Made by a program: the position numbers and the translations under genes. This document shows, piece after piece, positions 35,541 through 44,692 of a DNA stretch of 64,000 bases (positions are counted from its first letter, which is position 1; the number at the start of each line of letters is the position of its first letter). The notes under the pieces are model-generated. The model did no database searches, was not told the origin of the DNA, and saw only the letters and a program-made list of their open reading frames with translations. The stretch is taken from NCBI RefSeq assembly GCF_000332455.1, contig NZ_AOGY02000070.1, forward strand, positions 1 to 64,000. Reading direction: 5' to 3'. The stretch comes from Leptospira vanthielii serovar Holland str. Waz Holland = ATCC 700522 (GTDB lineage: Bacteria; Spirochaetota; Leptospiria; Leptospirales; Leptospiraceae).

Positions 35541-36107
35541 ATGAAAAAAATAATTGCAGCAATCAATATGACCCTTAATGGAAATTGCGACCATAATGCC
35601 GGAATTCCTGATGAAGAAATACATTATCATTATGCTGACTTACTCAATACTGCTGAAGTTATACTATACGGAAGAATTACATACCAACTTATGCAATTTT
35701 GGCAATCGCTTCTAAAAAATCCTTCAGGTGAAAAATCAATGGATGATTTTGCTTTAGCTATAGACAAAATACAAAAAATTGTTTTTTCGAATACATTGAA
35801 AGAGACGGGGTGGGATAGTGCGAAACTTTCGACTAAACCATTAGAAGAAATAATTTTAGAACTAAAAAAACAATCGGGCAAAGATATTTTTGTAGGCAGT
35901 CGGAGTTTAATTATTCAGTTAATAAAGCTTAATTTGATTGATGAACTTCAGCTTTGTATTCACCCAGTTATTGCAGAAAGCGGTTTGCAATTATTTGAGA
36001 ACTTAAACATTAAAACAGACCTTAAGCTTATTAAAACAAAAGTTTTTAAAAATGGAGCAATCATTCTTTACTATAAGCCGACAGTTGAAAGCATAACGAT
36101 CGATTAG
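35541..36107 (+). CDS. RibD/dihydrofolate reductase-like protein
   Basis: A 188-residue protein of the RibD C-terminal / DHFR-like fold. It begins KKIIAAINMTLNGNCDH and has YGRITYQLMQFW, KIVFSNTLKETGW, KDIFVGSRSLIIQLIKL and LCIHPVIAESG. These are the standard motifs of the bacterial 'dihydrofolate reductase family protein' group of unknown substrate. A good AAGGAATAATTATG start. AT-rich, followed by cassette-like repeat G. Confidence 0.85.
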   Translation: MKKIIAAINMTLNGNCDHNAGIPDEEIHYHYADLLNTAEVILYGRITYQLMQFWQSLLKNPSGEKSMDDFALAIDKIQKIVFSNTLKETGWDSAKLSTKPLEEIILELKKQSGKDIFVGSRSLIIQLIKLNLIDELQLCIHPVIAESGLQLFENLNIKTDLKLIKTKVFKNGAIILYYKPTVESITID

Positions 36108-36200
36108 AAACTTCGAATGCAAAACTTGCACTTCCGGCTTCGCTTCCGGACTTTCTTACTTGGAAAGTATGCTTATAAGTTCCCCATCGCCGTCTAATAC
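36091..36200 (+). repeat. Cassette-boundary repeat G, degenerate
   Basis: GCATAACGATCG at 36091 overlaps the end of the DHFR-like gene. A hairpin-rich middle (ACTTCCGGCTTCGCTTCCGG in the centre) and a poor right core (GTCTAATAC, 36193) follow, just before the methyltransferase gene. Confidence 0.35.
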
Positions 36201-36209
36201 AATACCAAT

Positions 36210-36806
36210 ATGGAACCAAATGTTTTCGACCAAATTGCCAATAAATACGATACAGCCGAACGGAAAGAATTAGCCCAAGTCATAACTAGTGCAATCCAAA
36301 ACGAATGTAAGGACAGCCAATCAAAAACCTTATTTGATTACGGTTGTGGCACCGGACTTGTAGGTTTTAGTTTGGTATCCTTAGTCGGTCGGATTGTCTT
36401 TATCGATTCCTCTGAACCAATGTTGGATCTTGTCAGAGAGAAAATCAAAAAAACAAATATTACCAATGCAGAAGTGATCCATTCCAACTTCCTGCAAAAT
36501 ACAAAAAATAAAAAAGCTGATCTTATACTTGTTTCTCTTGTCCTTCTGCACATCCCTGATACAAAAAGAATTCTAAACTATTTTTATGAAATCTTAAACC
36601 CTAACGGAAAGTTAATGATTGTAGATTTTGATAAAAACGAAAGGATAAACCACCCCAAAGTCCACAATGGATTTACAAATACTGAAATTAGATCCTTATT
36701 AACCGAAGTTGGGTTCAAAAATATAGAGATAAGAACCTTCCACCATGGTAAAAATATTTTTATGAATGAAGATGCTTCACTGTTTTTAGCAACAGGAGAA
36801 AAATAA
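36210..36806 (+). CDS. Class I SAM-dependent methyltransferase
   Basis: A 198-residue protein. SAM motif I is LFDYGCGTGLVGFSL, followed by VFIDSSEPMLDLVREK (motif II) and ADLILVSLVLLHIPD (motif IV). The UbiE/COQ5-like pattern does not tell the substrate. No accessory domain. It sits between degenerate repeat G and the minus-strand DUF3147 gene. Confidence 0.88.
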   Translation: MEPNVFDQIANKYDTAERKELAQVITSAIQNECKDSQSKTLFDYGCGTGLVGFSLVSLVGRIVFIDSSEPMLDLVREKIKKTNITNAEVIHSNFLQNTKNKKADLILVSLVLLHIPDTKRILNYFYEILNPNGKLMIVDFDKNERINHPKVHNGFTNTEIRSLLTEVGFKNIEIRTFHHGKNIFMNEDASLFLATGEK

Positions 36807-36846
36807 ATTTAGTTTCTAAACTGAATTTGTTCTTTGACTATATAAT

Positions 36847-37197
36847 CTAAAACAATCGAATTCCCAATCGATTCAAAACCAACTGATACAGATAAAACAA
36901 AACAATCGTAAAAACAATGTTACTTAAGATAGCAACCCAGAAACCATAATTCGCATTCAGTTTTGGAAACAACAAAAACATAGGTAAGGTCGGAATTACA
37001 AACCAAAACGTATAATAGGCATGGTTGGAGATTTTTTCTGCACTCGCATTTTCAAATTTTAACCAGAACAAAGTGAGGATGGTGACCAAAGGAAGAGAAG
37101 CAATGAGACTTCCCATACGATCATTCCTTCTTGCGATTTCCGATATGATGACAATAAGTGCTGCCGTGACTAAATATTTTATAATGAGATATAACAT
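36847..37197 (-). CDS. DUF3147-like membrane protein
   Basis: A 116-residue protein with four hydrophobic segments. MGSLIASLPLVTILTLFWL and the early KYLVTAALIVIISEIARR, quoted in part, match DUF3147 as I know it. Function unknown. It is convergent with the methyltransferase gene and precedes the broken DUF1801 gene's 3' side. Confidence 0.75.
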   Translation of the reverse strand: MLYLIIKYLVTAALIVIISEIARRNDRMGSLIASLPLVTILTLFWLKFENASAEKISNHAYYTFWFVIPTLPMFLLFPKLNANYGFWVAILSNIVFTIVLFYLYQLVLNRLGIRLF

Positions 37198-37253
37198 AAT
37201 TGAATTAATATTTTTGGTTTTGTTCCTAAATTATTTATCTATTTCTAAATTTA

Positions 37254-37551
37254 CTACTTTGGAGAATTCTTTTGATTCGATTTTGTTTCTTTTAAATTTT
37301 TCTCATAAAGTGCAATCCAATTCTTGGGACTTATTTTTTTGGCTAACTCTCCAATCAAATTCCAGGGAATCTCCTCTTTCTTTTTAAAACGAATACAACT
37401 TTTCCCCATATCCAGTTTGGTTTTACAGTGTTTTGGATATTCTGTTTGGAACCACTTGAGTAATTTTAGATCGGCATAAATTCCCATATGATAGAGGGCA
37501 AGTCCATTCTTCTGGTAACGATTGGATATATTCTTCGATGGTATTTGCCAT
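37254..37551 (-). pseudogene. DUF1801-family gene with internal deletion
   Basis: Minus strand from ATG 37551: MANTIEEYIQSLPEEWTC in one frame, then ALYHMGIYADLKLLKWFQTE, KLDMGKSCIRFKKKEEIPW and GELAKKISPKNWIALYEKNL in another. The N-terminus and the C-terminal half both fit the DUF1801 family, but the middle (perhaps 40-50 residues) is missing and the frame changes. The longest intact reading is 77 codons from 37487. Confidence 0.65.
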
Positions 37552-37648
37552 GGTAAGTGAGTTTACCAGGTTTCCGAAGGGAAGCAGTAGAAAAATTTTA
37601 CTAAGTCCTGATTTTGTTGATAAAAATAGATTCCAAGTTCCAACTCAT

Positions 37649-37744
37649 GCGCCAGCGATTGCAGTGGAAATCCGAAGGATTGGAACGAAAAGCGCGGTCG
37701 GTACAGACAAAAATTTACATTCGCATAACAAGTCCGAGGCGCCC
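37649..37744 (+). repeat. 95-bp dispersed repeat, copy 1, with cassette core H
   Basis: Starts GCGCCAGCGATTGCAG, contains GGAAATCCGAAGGATTG and GCGCGGTCG, and ends GTCCGAGGCGCCC. The reverse complement of this stretch recurs at 56750-56844. Its right part includes TTCGCATAAC (37720-37729), so on the minus strand it reads GGACTTGTTATGCGAA, the same core as repeats A-F but pointing towards the DUF1801 pseudogene. Confidence 0.65.
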
Positions 37745-37795
37745 AAACGTTTAAGCCAATCAATCTCTATTACTTACAAAACCTAATTGGGTATA

Positions 37796-37822
37796 AAAAA
37801 ACCCACCAAAGGGGTGGGTTTT
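37796..37822 (-). terminator. Rho-independent terminator of the Loa22-like gene
   Basis: Stem AAAACCCACC / GGTGGGTTTT with the T-run (A-run on plus at 37795-37800) on the minus-strand exit side, 40 bp after the stop of the minus-strand gene. Confidence 0.8.
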
Positions 37823-37860
37823 CATTTAGAGAAAAATCTCTTGTTTAAAAGTGTACTTTC

Positions 37861-38427
37861 TTATTTAGAAACAACTTGGAAAGTCACTCGACGGTTGATC
37901 GCATCTTTTTCATCAAAACCAGAAATTGGTTTTGCGGATCCAGAAGCTTTCGTAACGATTCTGTCAGCAGGGATACCTTGTTTTACAAGAGCATCTTTGA
38001 CTGCGTCAGAACGAATTTGTGAGTAGTATCCGTTTCCTTTTTTAGCACCTTCTGCTTCTTCTGGTCCGGAAGCATCTGCGTGACCAGTCACTTCAAGTGC
38101 ATAACCTTCAGGAAGTTTTGCAAGAGCATCTTTGATGTAAGAAACATTGTCTTTTGCCCAAGTTTTGAAATCTTCTGCTTGGATGTCCGCTTGTTTGTAG
38201 CTGAAACCTCTGCGACGAACACCGTCTGGATAACGGTAGTCTTTGAGTGCTACATTGATTTCGTCCAAAAGAGCTGCATTGAGATCTCTGGAAGAAACAG
38301 TGGGTGTTGTTCCTGTTGTGGAAGTTGTTTCTTTTGGTGTCTCTTTTTCTTCAGAAGACGAACAATTCGTTAATGAAAGCGAAAGACCTGCGAGGAGGAT
38401 GAGGCTTAAAAAAAATCCTTTTTTCAT
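37861..38427 (-). CDS. loa22: Loa22-like OmpA-family lipoprotein
   Basis: A 188-residue lipoprotein (MKKGFFLSLILLAGLSLSLT, then NC with Cys22). A short linker leads to an OmpA C-terminal domain: YRYPDGVRRRGFSYKQADIQ, LEVTGHADASGPEEAEGAKK, YYSQIRSDAVKDAL, DRIVTKASGSAKP and NRRVTF. This agrees with the Leptospira protein Loa22 as I remember it, including the YPDG-FSYK segment and the peptidoglycan-binding Asp/Arg positions. It links the outer membrane to peptidoglycan. In pathogenic species Loa22 is a virulence factor; saprophytes also carry it. Confidence 0.8.
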   Translation of the reverse strand: MKKGFFLSLILLAGLSLSLTNCSSSEEKETPKETTSTTGTTPTVSSRDLNAALLDEINVALKDYRYPDGVRRRGFSYKQADIQAEDFKTWAKDNVSYIKDALAKLPEGYALEVTGHADASGPEEAEGAKKGNGYYSQIRSDAVKDALVKQGIPADRIVTKASGSAKPISGFDEKDAINRRVTFQVVSK

Positions 38428-38486
38428 CAGTTGACCTACCTTAATGTTTCCATAGTTTAGTTCTTTTCATTAGATAACAACCGAAA

Positions 38487-39425
38487 ATGCAAATATTTCT
38501 AACCGTTTCCGAAGATTATGACCAAAGTCGCCTGGATGTCTTTCTAAAAGACAATGCCGGAGACGATCTCAGCCGTTCTACCGTTCAAAAGTGGATTGAT
38601 TCTGGATTTGTGACAAACAAAACCAAAGAACAACTCGCCTCTAAAAACGGGTATAAGGTGACTCTTGGTGAAGAGTATGTCGTGGATGTGATTGCAAGAC
38701 CCCCTTCCCGGCTCGAACCCATCCCTATGGACATTCCTGTCCTCTATGACGAAGAAGAATTTATGGTTATCCATAAAAAAGCAGGGATTGCTTGTCACAG
38801 TGGACCGGGCGATGACCAACCTTCACTCGTTAATGGACTGTTACACCAGTTCCAAAACCTATCAGCCACAGGTGGTGAACGTCGTCCAGGAATTGTGCAC
38901 CGGTTAGACAAACCCACAGAAGGGGTTCTTATCATTGCTAAAACCGATCGCGCGCATGCGGCTCTTTCGAAACTTTTCCAAGACCGGTTGGTTGATAAAA
39001 CTTATTATGCTTGGGTCCTCCAAGCCCCGGTGGAAGGAGAAGGAACTGTCAACTTACCGATTGGTCGCCATCCCGTAGAACGAGTGAAGATGTGTGTGCG
39101 GGAAGATGGACGAATGGCCATCACTCATTACAAAACCGAAAAAATTGTGCAAACACAAACGGGTCGTAAATTTAGTCTGATGAAACTTGGACTAGAAACG
39201 GGTCGTACCCACCAAATCCGTGTTCATATGGCGAAGTTGGGTTGCCCTGTTGTGGGGGACAGTTTGTACTCTCGGTCCGCAAAAGATTATACTCAATATG
39301 GACTCCTTCTTTTTGCCAAACGACTAGAGTTTCCTCATCCCTTCATTGCCGACAAACGGATCTTAGTGGAGTTGGATTTTCCTGAGAGATTCAAAACCTT
39401 CGAACGAAAATGTCCTAGTTACTAA
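38487..39425 (+). CDS. RluA-family pseudouridine synthase
   Basis: A 312-residue protein with an N-terminal S4-like domain (QSRLDVFLKDNAGD, RSTVQKWIDSGFV) and the RluA catalytic signature GIVHRLDKPTEGVLI with the catalytic Asp. GLETGRTHQIRVHMAKLGCP closes the active site. It isomerises uridine in 23S rRNA (RluD-like) or another RNA. Divergent from the loa22-like gene, with 59 bp between. Confidence 0.9.
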   Translation: MQIFLTVSEDYDQSRLDVFLKDNAGDDLSRSTVQKWIDSGFVTNKTKEQLASKNGYKVTLGEEYVVDVIARPPSRLEPIPMDIPVLYDEEEFMVIHKKAGIACHSGPGDDQPSLVNGLLHQFQNLSATGGERRPGIVHRLDKPTEGVLIIAKTDRAHAALSKLFQDRLVDKTYYAWVLQAPVEGEGTVNLPIGRHPVERVKMCVREDGRMAITHYKTEKIVQTQTGRKFSLMKLGLETGRTHQIRVHMAKLGCPVVGDSLYSRSAKDYTQYGLLLFAKRLEFPHPFIADKRILVELDFPERFKTFERKCPSY

Positions 39426-39442
39426 TCTAATTCAATTTTGTA

Positions 39443-40882
39443 ATGAAATTCCGAAACATAAAACCAATCCTAATCCTTTTGGTTCTTTTTGGCACCTTTC
39501 ATTTGTTTTATGATGCCACTTATGAAAACCATTTGGGTGTGGGAACGGATAGTGATGTTTTGTATCCCTATCTTTTTGCCAAAGATTTTTGGATGGGAGG
39601 ATGGGCGGGGATTCGAGGTTGGAATCTTCCCCCCTGTTCCTATTTATTTCCAGAAATTGGACTTGCGATCCTGTTTTATCCTATTTTGAAATCAGTGTAT
39701 TCCTTTCATTGGGCCTTTGGATTTTTATCTTTTGTGATGCCTTATTATTTGGCCAAGGCCTTAGGGATCAAAAACACCAAATCGTATTTGTTTTCTTTGG
39801 GATTTTTGGCTCTCGCAGGAATTTGGCCGAACGACTTCGGACAGTTTTTTTTACCCGCCTTCCACGCAATGATCTTTTTCTTTGCAGCCTACACTCTCTA
39901 TGCCATCCACCGCTGGGATCCGCAAAATCGAAGCCAAGGTTTAAAGTTTTTGTTTGTGATTTCTCTCATTTGGATTTCTGAGTATTGGTTCTTTGTAAAC
40001 ATTGCCCCCTTCCTCTTGGTATATGCAGTAATTCGTTTAGGTAAGAAGTCCATCTATCCCATTGGTTTAGTTCTTTTGGGTTTTGGTTTGGGAAAGGTTT
40101 GGCAACTGGGTTTACGCCATTTAGGGATCGGAATCATAACCTCCAAAGACTTGCCCACAGTGGAACGAATCCACTCAGCCACAATTTGGATTTTGAAAGA
40201 TCCAAGTTCTTGGATTTCTGCACTTGTGGAATCAATCACCAAACACCCCGTATTCGCTGATTGGTTTTATTGGTATTTTGTTCTATTCGGTATTTACGTT
40301 CTAATTTTGTTTCTTCGTTTCGAATGGAAAAAAGGATTCATAGATTTTGTCTTTCTTTTATCTCCCATTCTAACCGTGGTGGCTCTTTTTATTTTTCAAA
40401 TAGAACTTAACTTTCGTTATTTATATTTTTTGCCATTCTGTGTTTTTTATCTTATCTTCAGGTTGGTGGCAATGATTCCGTTCATTCGATCTGTCACCGC
40501 CTTAGTTTTGTTTATTGGGCTTGTATTCTTTTATAATGAAAGATATCCCTTTTTGGCAAATGCAATCAAGGAAGGCGAAACCAAACGGACTCATAAATTA
40601 GAATGTCTTTCCAAGTTTGATGAAAAAATTCCTGGTGCTGCGACCTATTGGCCGATCAAATACATCTATGTTTTTTCCGATAGAGATTGGACTTTGGTTC
40701 CCTTCACAAAAGAAGCCGTGTATTATCCCTGGATCTCTAACAAAACTTGGGACAAAGGACTGGGAGAGAAATCTTTTGAAAACTTTTCTTGGGGAATCAC
40801 AGAATCCAAAGAAAATCTAAGTCTCTGGAAGGGAGTTCATTTTGCGGGTGAATGTGAAGGTTGGTATTTTTACCGACGGTAG
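39443..40882 (+). CDS. Multi-pass membrane protein, unknown
   Basis: A 479-residue protein with about ten hydrophobic helices. It begins MKFRNIKPILILLVLFGTFH and has an early loop with YENHLGVGTDSDVLYPY, which recalls the acidic first loop of GT-C-type glycosyltransferases. Aromatic-rich helices follow. No family could be fixed. It lies 17 bp after the RluA-type gene, so co-transcription is likely. Confidence 0.65.
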   Translation: MKFRNIKPILILLVLFGTFHLFYDATYENHLGVGTDSDVLYPYLFAKDFWMGGWAGIRGWNLPPCSYLFPEIGLAILFYPILKSVYSFHWAFGFLSFVMPYYLAKALGIKNTKSYLFSLGFLALAGIWPNDFGQFFLPAFHAMIFFFAAYTLYAIHRWDPQNRSQGLKFLFVISLIWISEYWFFVNIAPFLLVYAVIRLGKKSIYPIGLVLLGFGLGKVWQLGLRHLGIGIITSKDLPTVERIHSATIWILKDPSSWISALVESITKHPVFADWFYWYFVLFGIYVLILFLRFEWKKGFIDFVFLLSPILTVVALFIFQIELNFRYLYFLPFCVFYLIFRLVAMIPFIRSVTALVLFIGLVFFYNERYPFLANAIKEGETKRTHKLECLSKFDEKIPGAATYWPIKYIYVFSDRDWTLVPFTKEAVYYPWISNKTWDKGLGEKSFENFSWGITESKENLSLWKGVHFAGECEGWYFYRR

Positions 40883-40954
40883 TCTCAAGCTTTGTAAACC
40901 AAAGTTTAGGATTTGGATTGATTCCTTTTTTATTTTTAAGACTTTAGGACACGT

Positions 40955-41677
40955 ATGATAGAAATTCTCTCCGACCCATCGGTATGGCTTGCCCTGTTTA
41001 CCTTAACTGCTTTGGAAATTGTCCTAGGCATTGACAACATTATCTTTATCTCCATCTTATCTTCTCGGCTGCCCAAAACCAAACAAAAGTCTGCGCGCCA
41101 AATTGGACTGATGTTAGCCATGTTTACTCGTATCCTTTTATTATTTTCCCTTTCTTTGATTATGAAACTCACAGCTCCCATTTTTACGATCCTAAACCAT
41201 TCCATCAGTGGCCGTGATATCATACTGATTTTGGGAGGACTTTTTCTCATCGCAAAGTCAACCACAGAGATCCATCACAAATTGGAAGGAGAATCTGAGT
41301 TAGGTGAAGACACCGGCAAAAGAGTTTCCTTTACCAAAATTATCATCCAGATTATGATTTTGGACATTGTATTCTCTTTGGATTCGGTCATTACAGCAGT
41401 GGGTATGACTGACCAATTAGGTGTGATGATTACAGCCGTCGTTTTGTCTGTAGGATTTATGTTGTTATCCAGTGGGAGTATTTCCGACTTCGTAGACAAA
41501 CACCCAACCATTAAAATTTTAGCACTTAGTTTTTTAATTTTGATTGGTGTGGCACTTCTTGGAGAAGGATTAGAATTACACATACCAAAAGGATACATTT
41601 ACTTTGCGATGTGTTTTTCTGTGATGGTTGAATTCTTAAATATGAAACTCCGTTCCAATCCAGAAAAAAGGCATTAA
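40955..41677 (+). CDS. TerC-family membrane protein
   Basis: A 240-residue protein with about seven helices. The paired acidic motifs EIVLGIDNIIFISI and DIVFSLDSVITAVG are the TerC hallmark and would bind a divalent cation; recent work on the family points to manganese export. WLALFTLTALEIVLG and EGLELHIPKGYIYFAM frame the ends. It precedes a DUF1569 gene by 12 bp. Confidence 0.9.
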   Translation: MIEILSDPSVWLALFTLTALEIVLGIDNIIFISILSSRLPKTKQKSARQIGLMLAMFTRILLLFSLSLIMKLTAPIFTILNHSISGRDIILILGGLFLIAKSTTEIHHKLEGESELGEDTGKRVSFTKIIIQIMILDIVFSLDSVITAVGMTDQLGVMITAVVLSVGFMLLSSGSISDFVDKHPTIKILALSFLILIGVALLGEGLELHIPKGYIYFAMCFSVMVEFLNMKLRSNPEKRH

Positions 41678-41689
41678 AGGAGAATTCTA

Positions 41690-42262
41690 ATGAAACGAAA
41701 AGAATTTATCAAACGATCTGCTTTGTTGTATACTGTACTCCAACTTCCCTTATTCAGCGAATCCGTATCGGAAGAAGAAACAATTCCCCAAACAACCGTT
41801 ACAGAATCTCCTTGGTTAGAAGCCGATGATCTTTCTGACTTCCGTGTCTTACTTATCCAATTACAATCTGACCCGAGGGAATTTAAACTTTCAGGTAACT
41901 GGAGTCCAGGTAAGGTATTTGCCCACTGTGCGCAAAGTATAGAGTATTCATTGAAAGGGTATCCAGAAATAAAGTCCTCTCTCTTTCGAGGTTCTGTTGG
42001 CAAAGTTGCCTTTTCCATTTTTGCATTCAAAAACAAAATGAATCACGGACTGGAAGAACCCATTCCTGGTGCTGAAGACATTGCGAATGTTACCGAATTA
42101 AAAGTGGGAATTAAAAGACTGATCCAAGCCATCGATGATTTTTCTAAAGCAAAAGAGTCTTCTCTAAGACCTCATTTTGCTTATGGTGATCTCACCAAAG
42201 AAGAATACGAAGTAGCACATAGTCTTCATATCAAAAATCACATGGAACGAGTGTTAACTTAA
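41690..42262 (+). CDS. DUF1569-like DinB-superfamily protein
   Basis: A 190-residue protein. N-terminal MKRKEFIKRSALLYTVLQLP looks like an export signal (KRSALL is Tat-like but has only one Arg). The body GNWSPGKVFAHCAQSIEYSL and the late AHSLHIKNHMERVL give the His pattern of DUF1569/DinB four-helix proteins. The 3' end overlaps the convergent kinase gene by 9 bp. Likely in operon with the TerC gene. Confidence 0.7.
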   Translation: MKRKEFIKRSALLYTVLQLPLFSESVSEEETIPQTTVTESPWLEADDLSDFRVLLIQLQSDPREFKLSGNWSPGKVFAHCAQSIEYSLKGYPEIKSSLFRGSVGKVAFSIFAFKNKMNHGLEEPIPGAEDIANVTELKVGIKRLIQAIDDFSKAKESSLRPHFAYGDLTKEEYEVAHSLHIKNHMERVLT

Positions 42263-44686
42263 AATAGATTCTATTTGTTGGCAGAGGTCTTCTGCCTTAT
42301 ACATTTTTGAAAAATAAGCAGAAACGATAGTTTCTAGTCCTTCTTCTTCCAAAAATTTATCACCTCCGGAAAGAGGCGCATCCGAACTAATCAGGATGAT
42401 TGGAATTTTTTGGTCTTGGTGACGACGACCTTCCCATTCATGGATCAAAGAAATCCCATTCATTCCGGGCATCTGTAAATCGGTAATAATCAGCGATGGT
42501 GTAATTCTGGATAGATGGGACAGTGCTTCTTCCCCGTTTCCGGCTTCAATCACAATCCACTGATTTCTTCGCATAACTTCAGCAAGGTCCGATCTAAAGT
42601 TACCAGAATCATCCACAAGGAGTACGGACTTAGTACTCTTCGATAGAGAAATTTCAAAGGAAGAACCAACCCCAAGCACAGATTTGATTCGCAACTTTCC
42701 AAAATGAGCTTCGAGGATATTTGTACAGAGTTGTAAACCAAGCCCCGTTCCTCTTTCTCCAGCTGTTCCCGGCATACTTTTGATATTTTCTTCCCCGGTT
42801 AATTTATGAATTTGTTCTTCGCTCATTCCTAAACCACGGTCGCGAATTTCCACTGAAAGCCATTTTCCTTTGTAAGAAACACCTATCCATACCTCAGAAT
42901 TGAGATAAGAATATTTGATTGAGTTAGTTAAAATATTTTTAAACACTTCTCCAATCAAAGTTCGGTCGGCAATGATTTCCGCTTGGATGGATGTATCCTT
43001 TTGGATTCGAATTCCTTTGAGTGTCGCAAGTGGTTCTACTGATTCTATGATTTCGTTCAGTAGTTCGTTAACTGAAAAGCGAGTTTGAATGAGTTTTGCA
43101 CCAAAAGCATCAAATCGACTCACATCAAGTAACTGCTCTAACATTCGTAAGGATTGGGTAACACCTGTTTTACAAATTTCTAAAAACTTCTTTTTTTCTT
43201 CCTCGGTCGTTTCACTAAAACTAAAATCGATAACATCTAAAATTTGATTCACACTGTTTAGCGGCGAACGTAAGTCATGCGAAATAAGAGATACAAAGTT
43301 TGCCTTCCAACGGTTGGCATTTTCTAATTCCAATGTACGCGCTTTGACTTTTTTTTCTAGTGCTTCTTTTCTTTTGTACAATTCCTTTGATAAAGATTCG
43401 GACCGTTTGTAAACACGAACAAGTCCTAAAGTAACACCTAAAGTCTGCGGAAAAATAAATAAATATAAAGATACAAGACCCAAAGGCCTATATCCAAAAG
43501 TTGGATTGGCAATCAAAAACAAATCAATCGCCCCACCGATAATTGCCAAAAGCAAACTGAAAAAATACAACCTACTTTCCTTTCTTTGAAAGTATAATGC
43601 AAGTGATACAGAAAGGAGCCCCAAAAATACAAATGCACCTGAAAGAATCTCAAAATAAAAAGATATATCCGCAAGATGAGAGACTGGTGTCAAAATAGCG
43701 ACAAGTAGAAATGTAAGTGCATATAGTTTTAAAAAAATTAACATACGTTTGAAGAAACGTAGTTGAGTCATATTGAGAAGAATATAAGCACCAAAATACA
43801 TTACCAATACAAATCCGATTCGAGAGAGTCGAAACAAGGTAACACAATATTCATCTGAAAATAAATTGTATAGAATTCTTGTTTCGATGAGAGTAGAAGT
43901 TAAAATTAAAATTCCTAAATAGACGAATGCCATTCGCAGTGCATTTCGTTCCGACCGATTGATAAAATAAACTAACGCATGATAGATGGAAAGTAGTAAC
44001 ATAAAGATCATGAGGATCCAAGAAACTGCAAAATTTACGTTCCAAACATTGATGATGTTTTGTAACTTTCCGAATCGAATGATTCCTTGGATACCAGCAT
44101 ACTTATGTGAGAAGTTAGATATATGGATGACCAAATCTAACTTTTGGGAAACAGTTTTGAGAGGGATGATTTTTACATGAAAAGAGGGCCGATAGTTCTT
44201 TTCTGTTTTTGAGATGACTCCATTTTCAGCAACCAACTCACCATTCACATACATTTTATAGGCACTATGGAGTACAGGGACAAAAAGAGCAAAAGTCTGG
44301 TTCTCCACAGGTGGATCTGGCAAAAGAATTGTTAGGCGGTAGGAAGCAAATCCAAAACTTGGATAAACTTCTCCATCTTCATTTTCCTGAGAAAACCAAG
44401 GTACACCCACTTTTAGATAAGATTTGTTTTCGGGAGATTCTGCTTTGGGATCTAAAAATTCATTCCAATAAAATTCCCATTTCCCAGTGAAGTTTATGGT
44501 TTCCCCTGAAAAGTCAGCCGTCCTCGCATCAAGAACACCATCTTTTGCCAGTAAGGTTGGATAGGCATCAAACCGGCAGGAGGTGGTGCCAAGAAGGATT
44601 AAGATCAAAATTAAGGGATAACTACAAAAAATAAGTAAGCCTGAAAAAGATTTTTGGATGGATGTGAAGAATACTCTGAGAATCAT
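42254..44686 (-). CDS. 7TMR-DISM hybrid histidine kinase with C-terminal receiver
   Basis: An 810-residue membrane sensor. An N-terminal membrane segment and lipobox-like LLGTTSC precede a periplasmic jelly-roll domain (about 45-190) and seven helices (about 210-420). A coiled coil follows, then HisKA (His in SLISHDLRSPLNSV), HATPase (EVFKNILTNSIKYSY, DRGLGMSEEQ, GTGLGLQLC) and a receiver domain with Asp in LIITDLQMPG. It is divergent from, and nearly touches, a NarL-type regulator gene, which is a likely partner. Confidence 0.9.
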   Translation of the reverse strand: MILRVFFTSIQKSFSGLLIFCSYPLILILILLGTTSCRFDAYPTLLAKDGVLDARTADFSGETINFTGKWEFYWNEFLDPKAESPENKSYLKVGVPWFSQENEDGEVYPSFGFASYRLTILLPDPPVENQTFALFVPVLHSAYKMYVNGELVAENGVISKTEKNYRPSFHVKIIPLKTVSQKLDLVIHISNFSHKYAGIQGIIRFGKLQNIINVWNVNFAVSWILMIFMLLLSIYHALVYFINRSERNALRMAFVYLGILILTSTLIETRILYNLFSDEYCVTLFRLSRIGFVLVMYFGAYILLNMTQLRFFKRMLIFLKLYALTFLLVAILTPVSHLADISFYFEILSGAFVFLGLLSVSLALYFQRKESRLYFFSLLLAIIGGAIDLFLIANPTFGYRPLGLVSLYLFIFPQTLGVTLGLVRVYKRSESLSKELYKRKEALEKKVKARTLELENANRWKANFVSLISHDLRSPLNSVNQILDVIDFSFSETTEEEKKKFLEICKTGVTQSLRMLEQLLDVSRFDAFGAKLIQTRFSVNELLNEIIESVEPLATLKGIRIQKDTSIQAEIIADRTLIGEVFKNILTNSIKYSYLNSEVWIGVSYKGKWLSVEIRDRGLGMSEEQIHKLTGEENIKSMPGTAGERGTGLGLQLCTNILEAHFGKLRIKSVLGVGSSFEISLSKSTKSVLLVDDSGNFRSDLAEVMRRNQWIVIEAGNGEEALSHLSRITPSLIITDLQMPGMNGISLIHEWEGRRHQDQKIPIILISSDAPLSGGDKFLEEEGLETIVSAYFSKMYKAEDLCQQIESILS

Positions 44687-44692
44687 AAGGCT

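Noticed and set aside
37538..37786. ORFs on both strands across 37.54-37.79 kb
   Set aside because: They run through the 95-bp palindromic repeat and cassette core and have no protein-like pattern.
29018..38000. Defence island or prophage
   Set aside because: No restriction, CRISPR, phage structural or integrase gene is present; the content fits small independent cassettes better.
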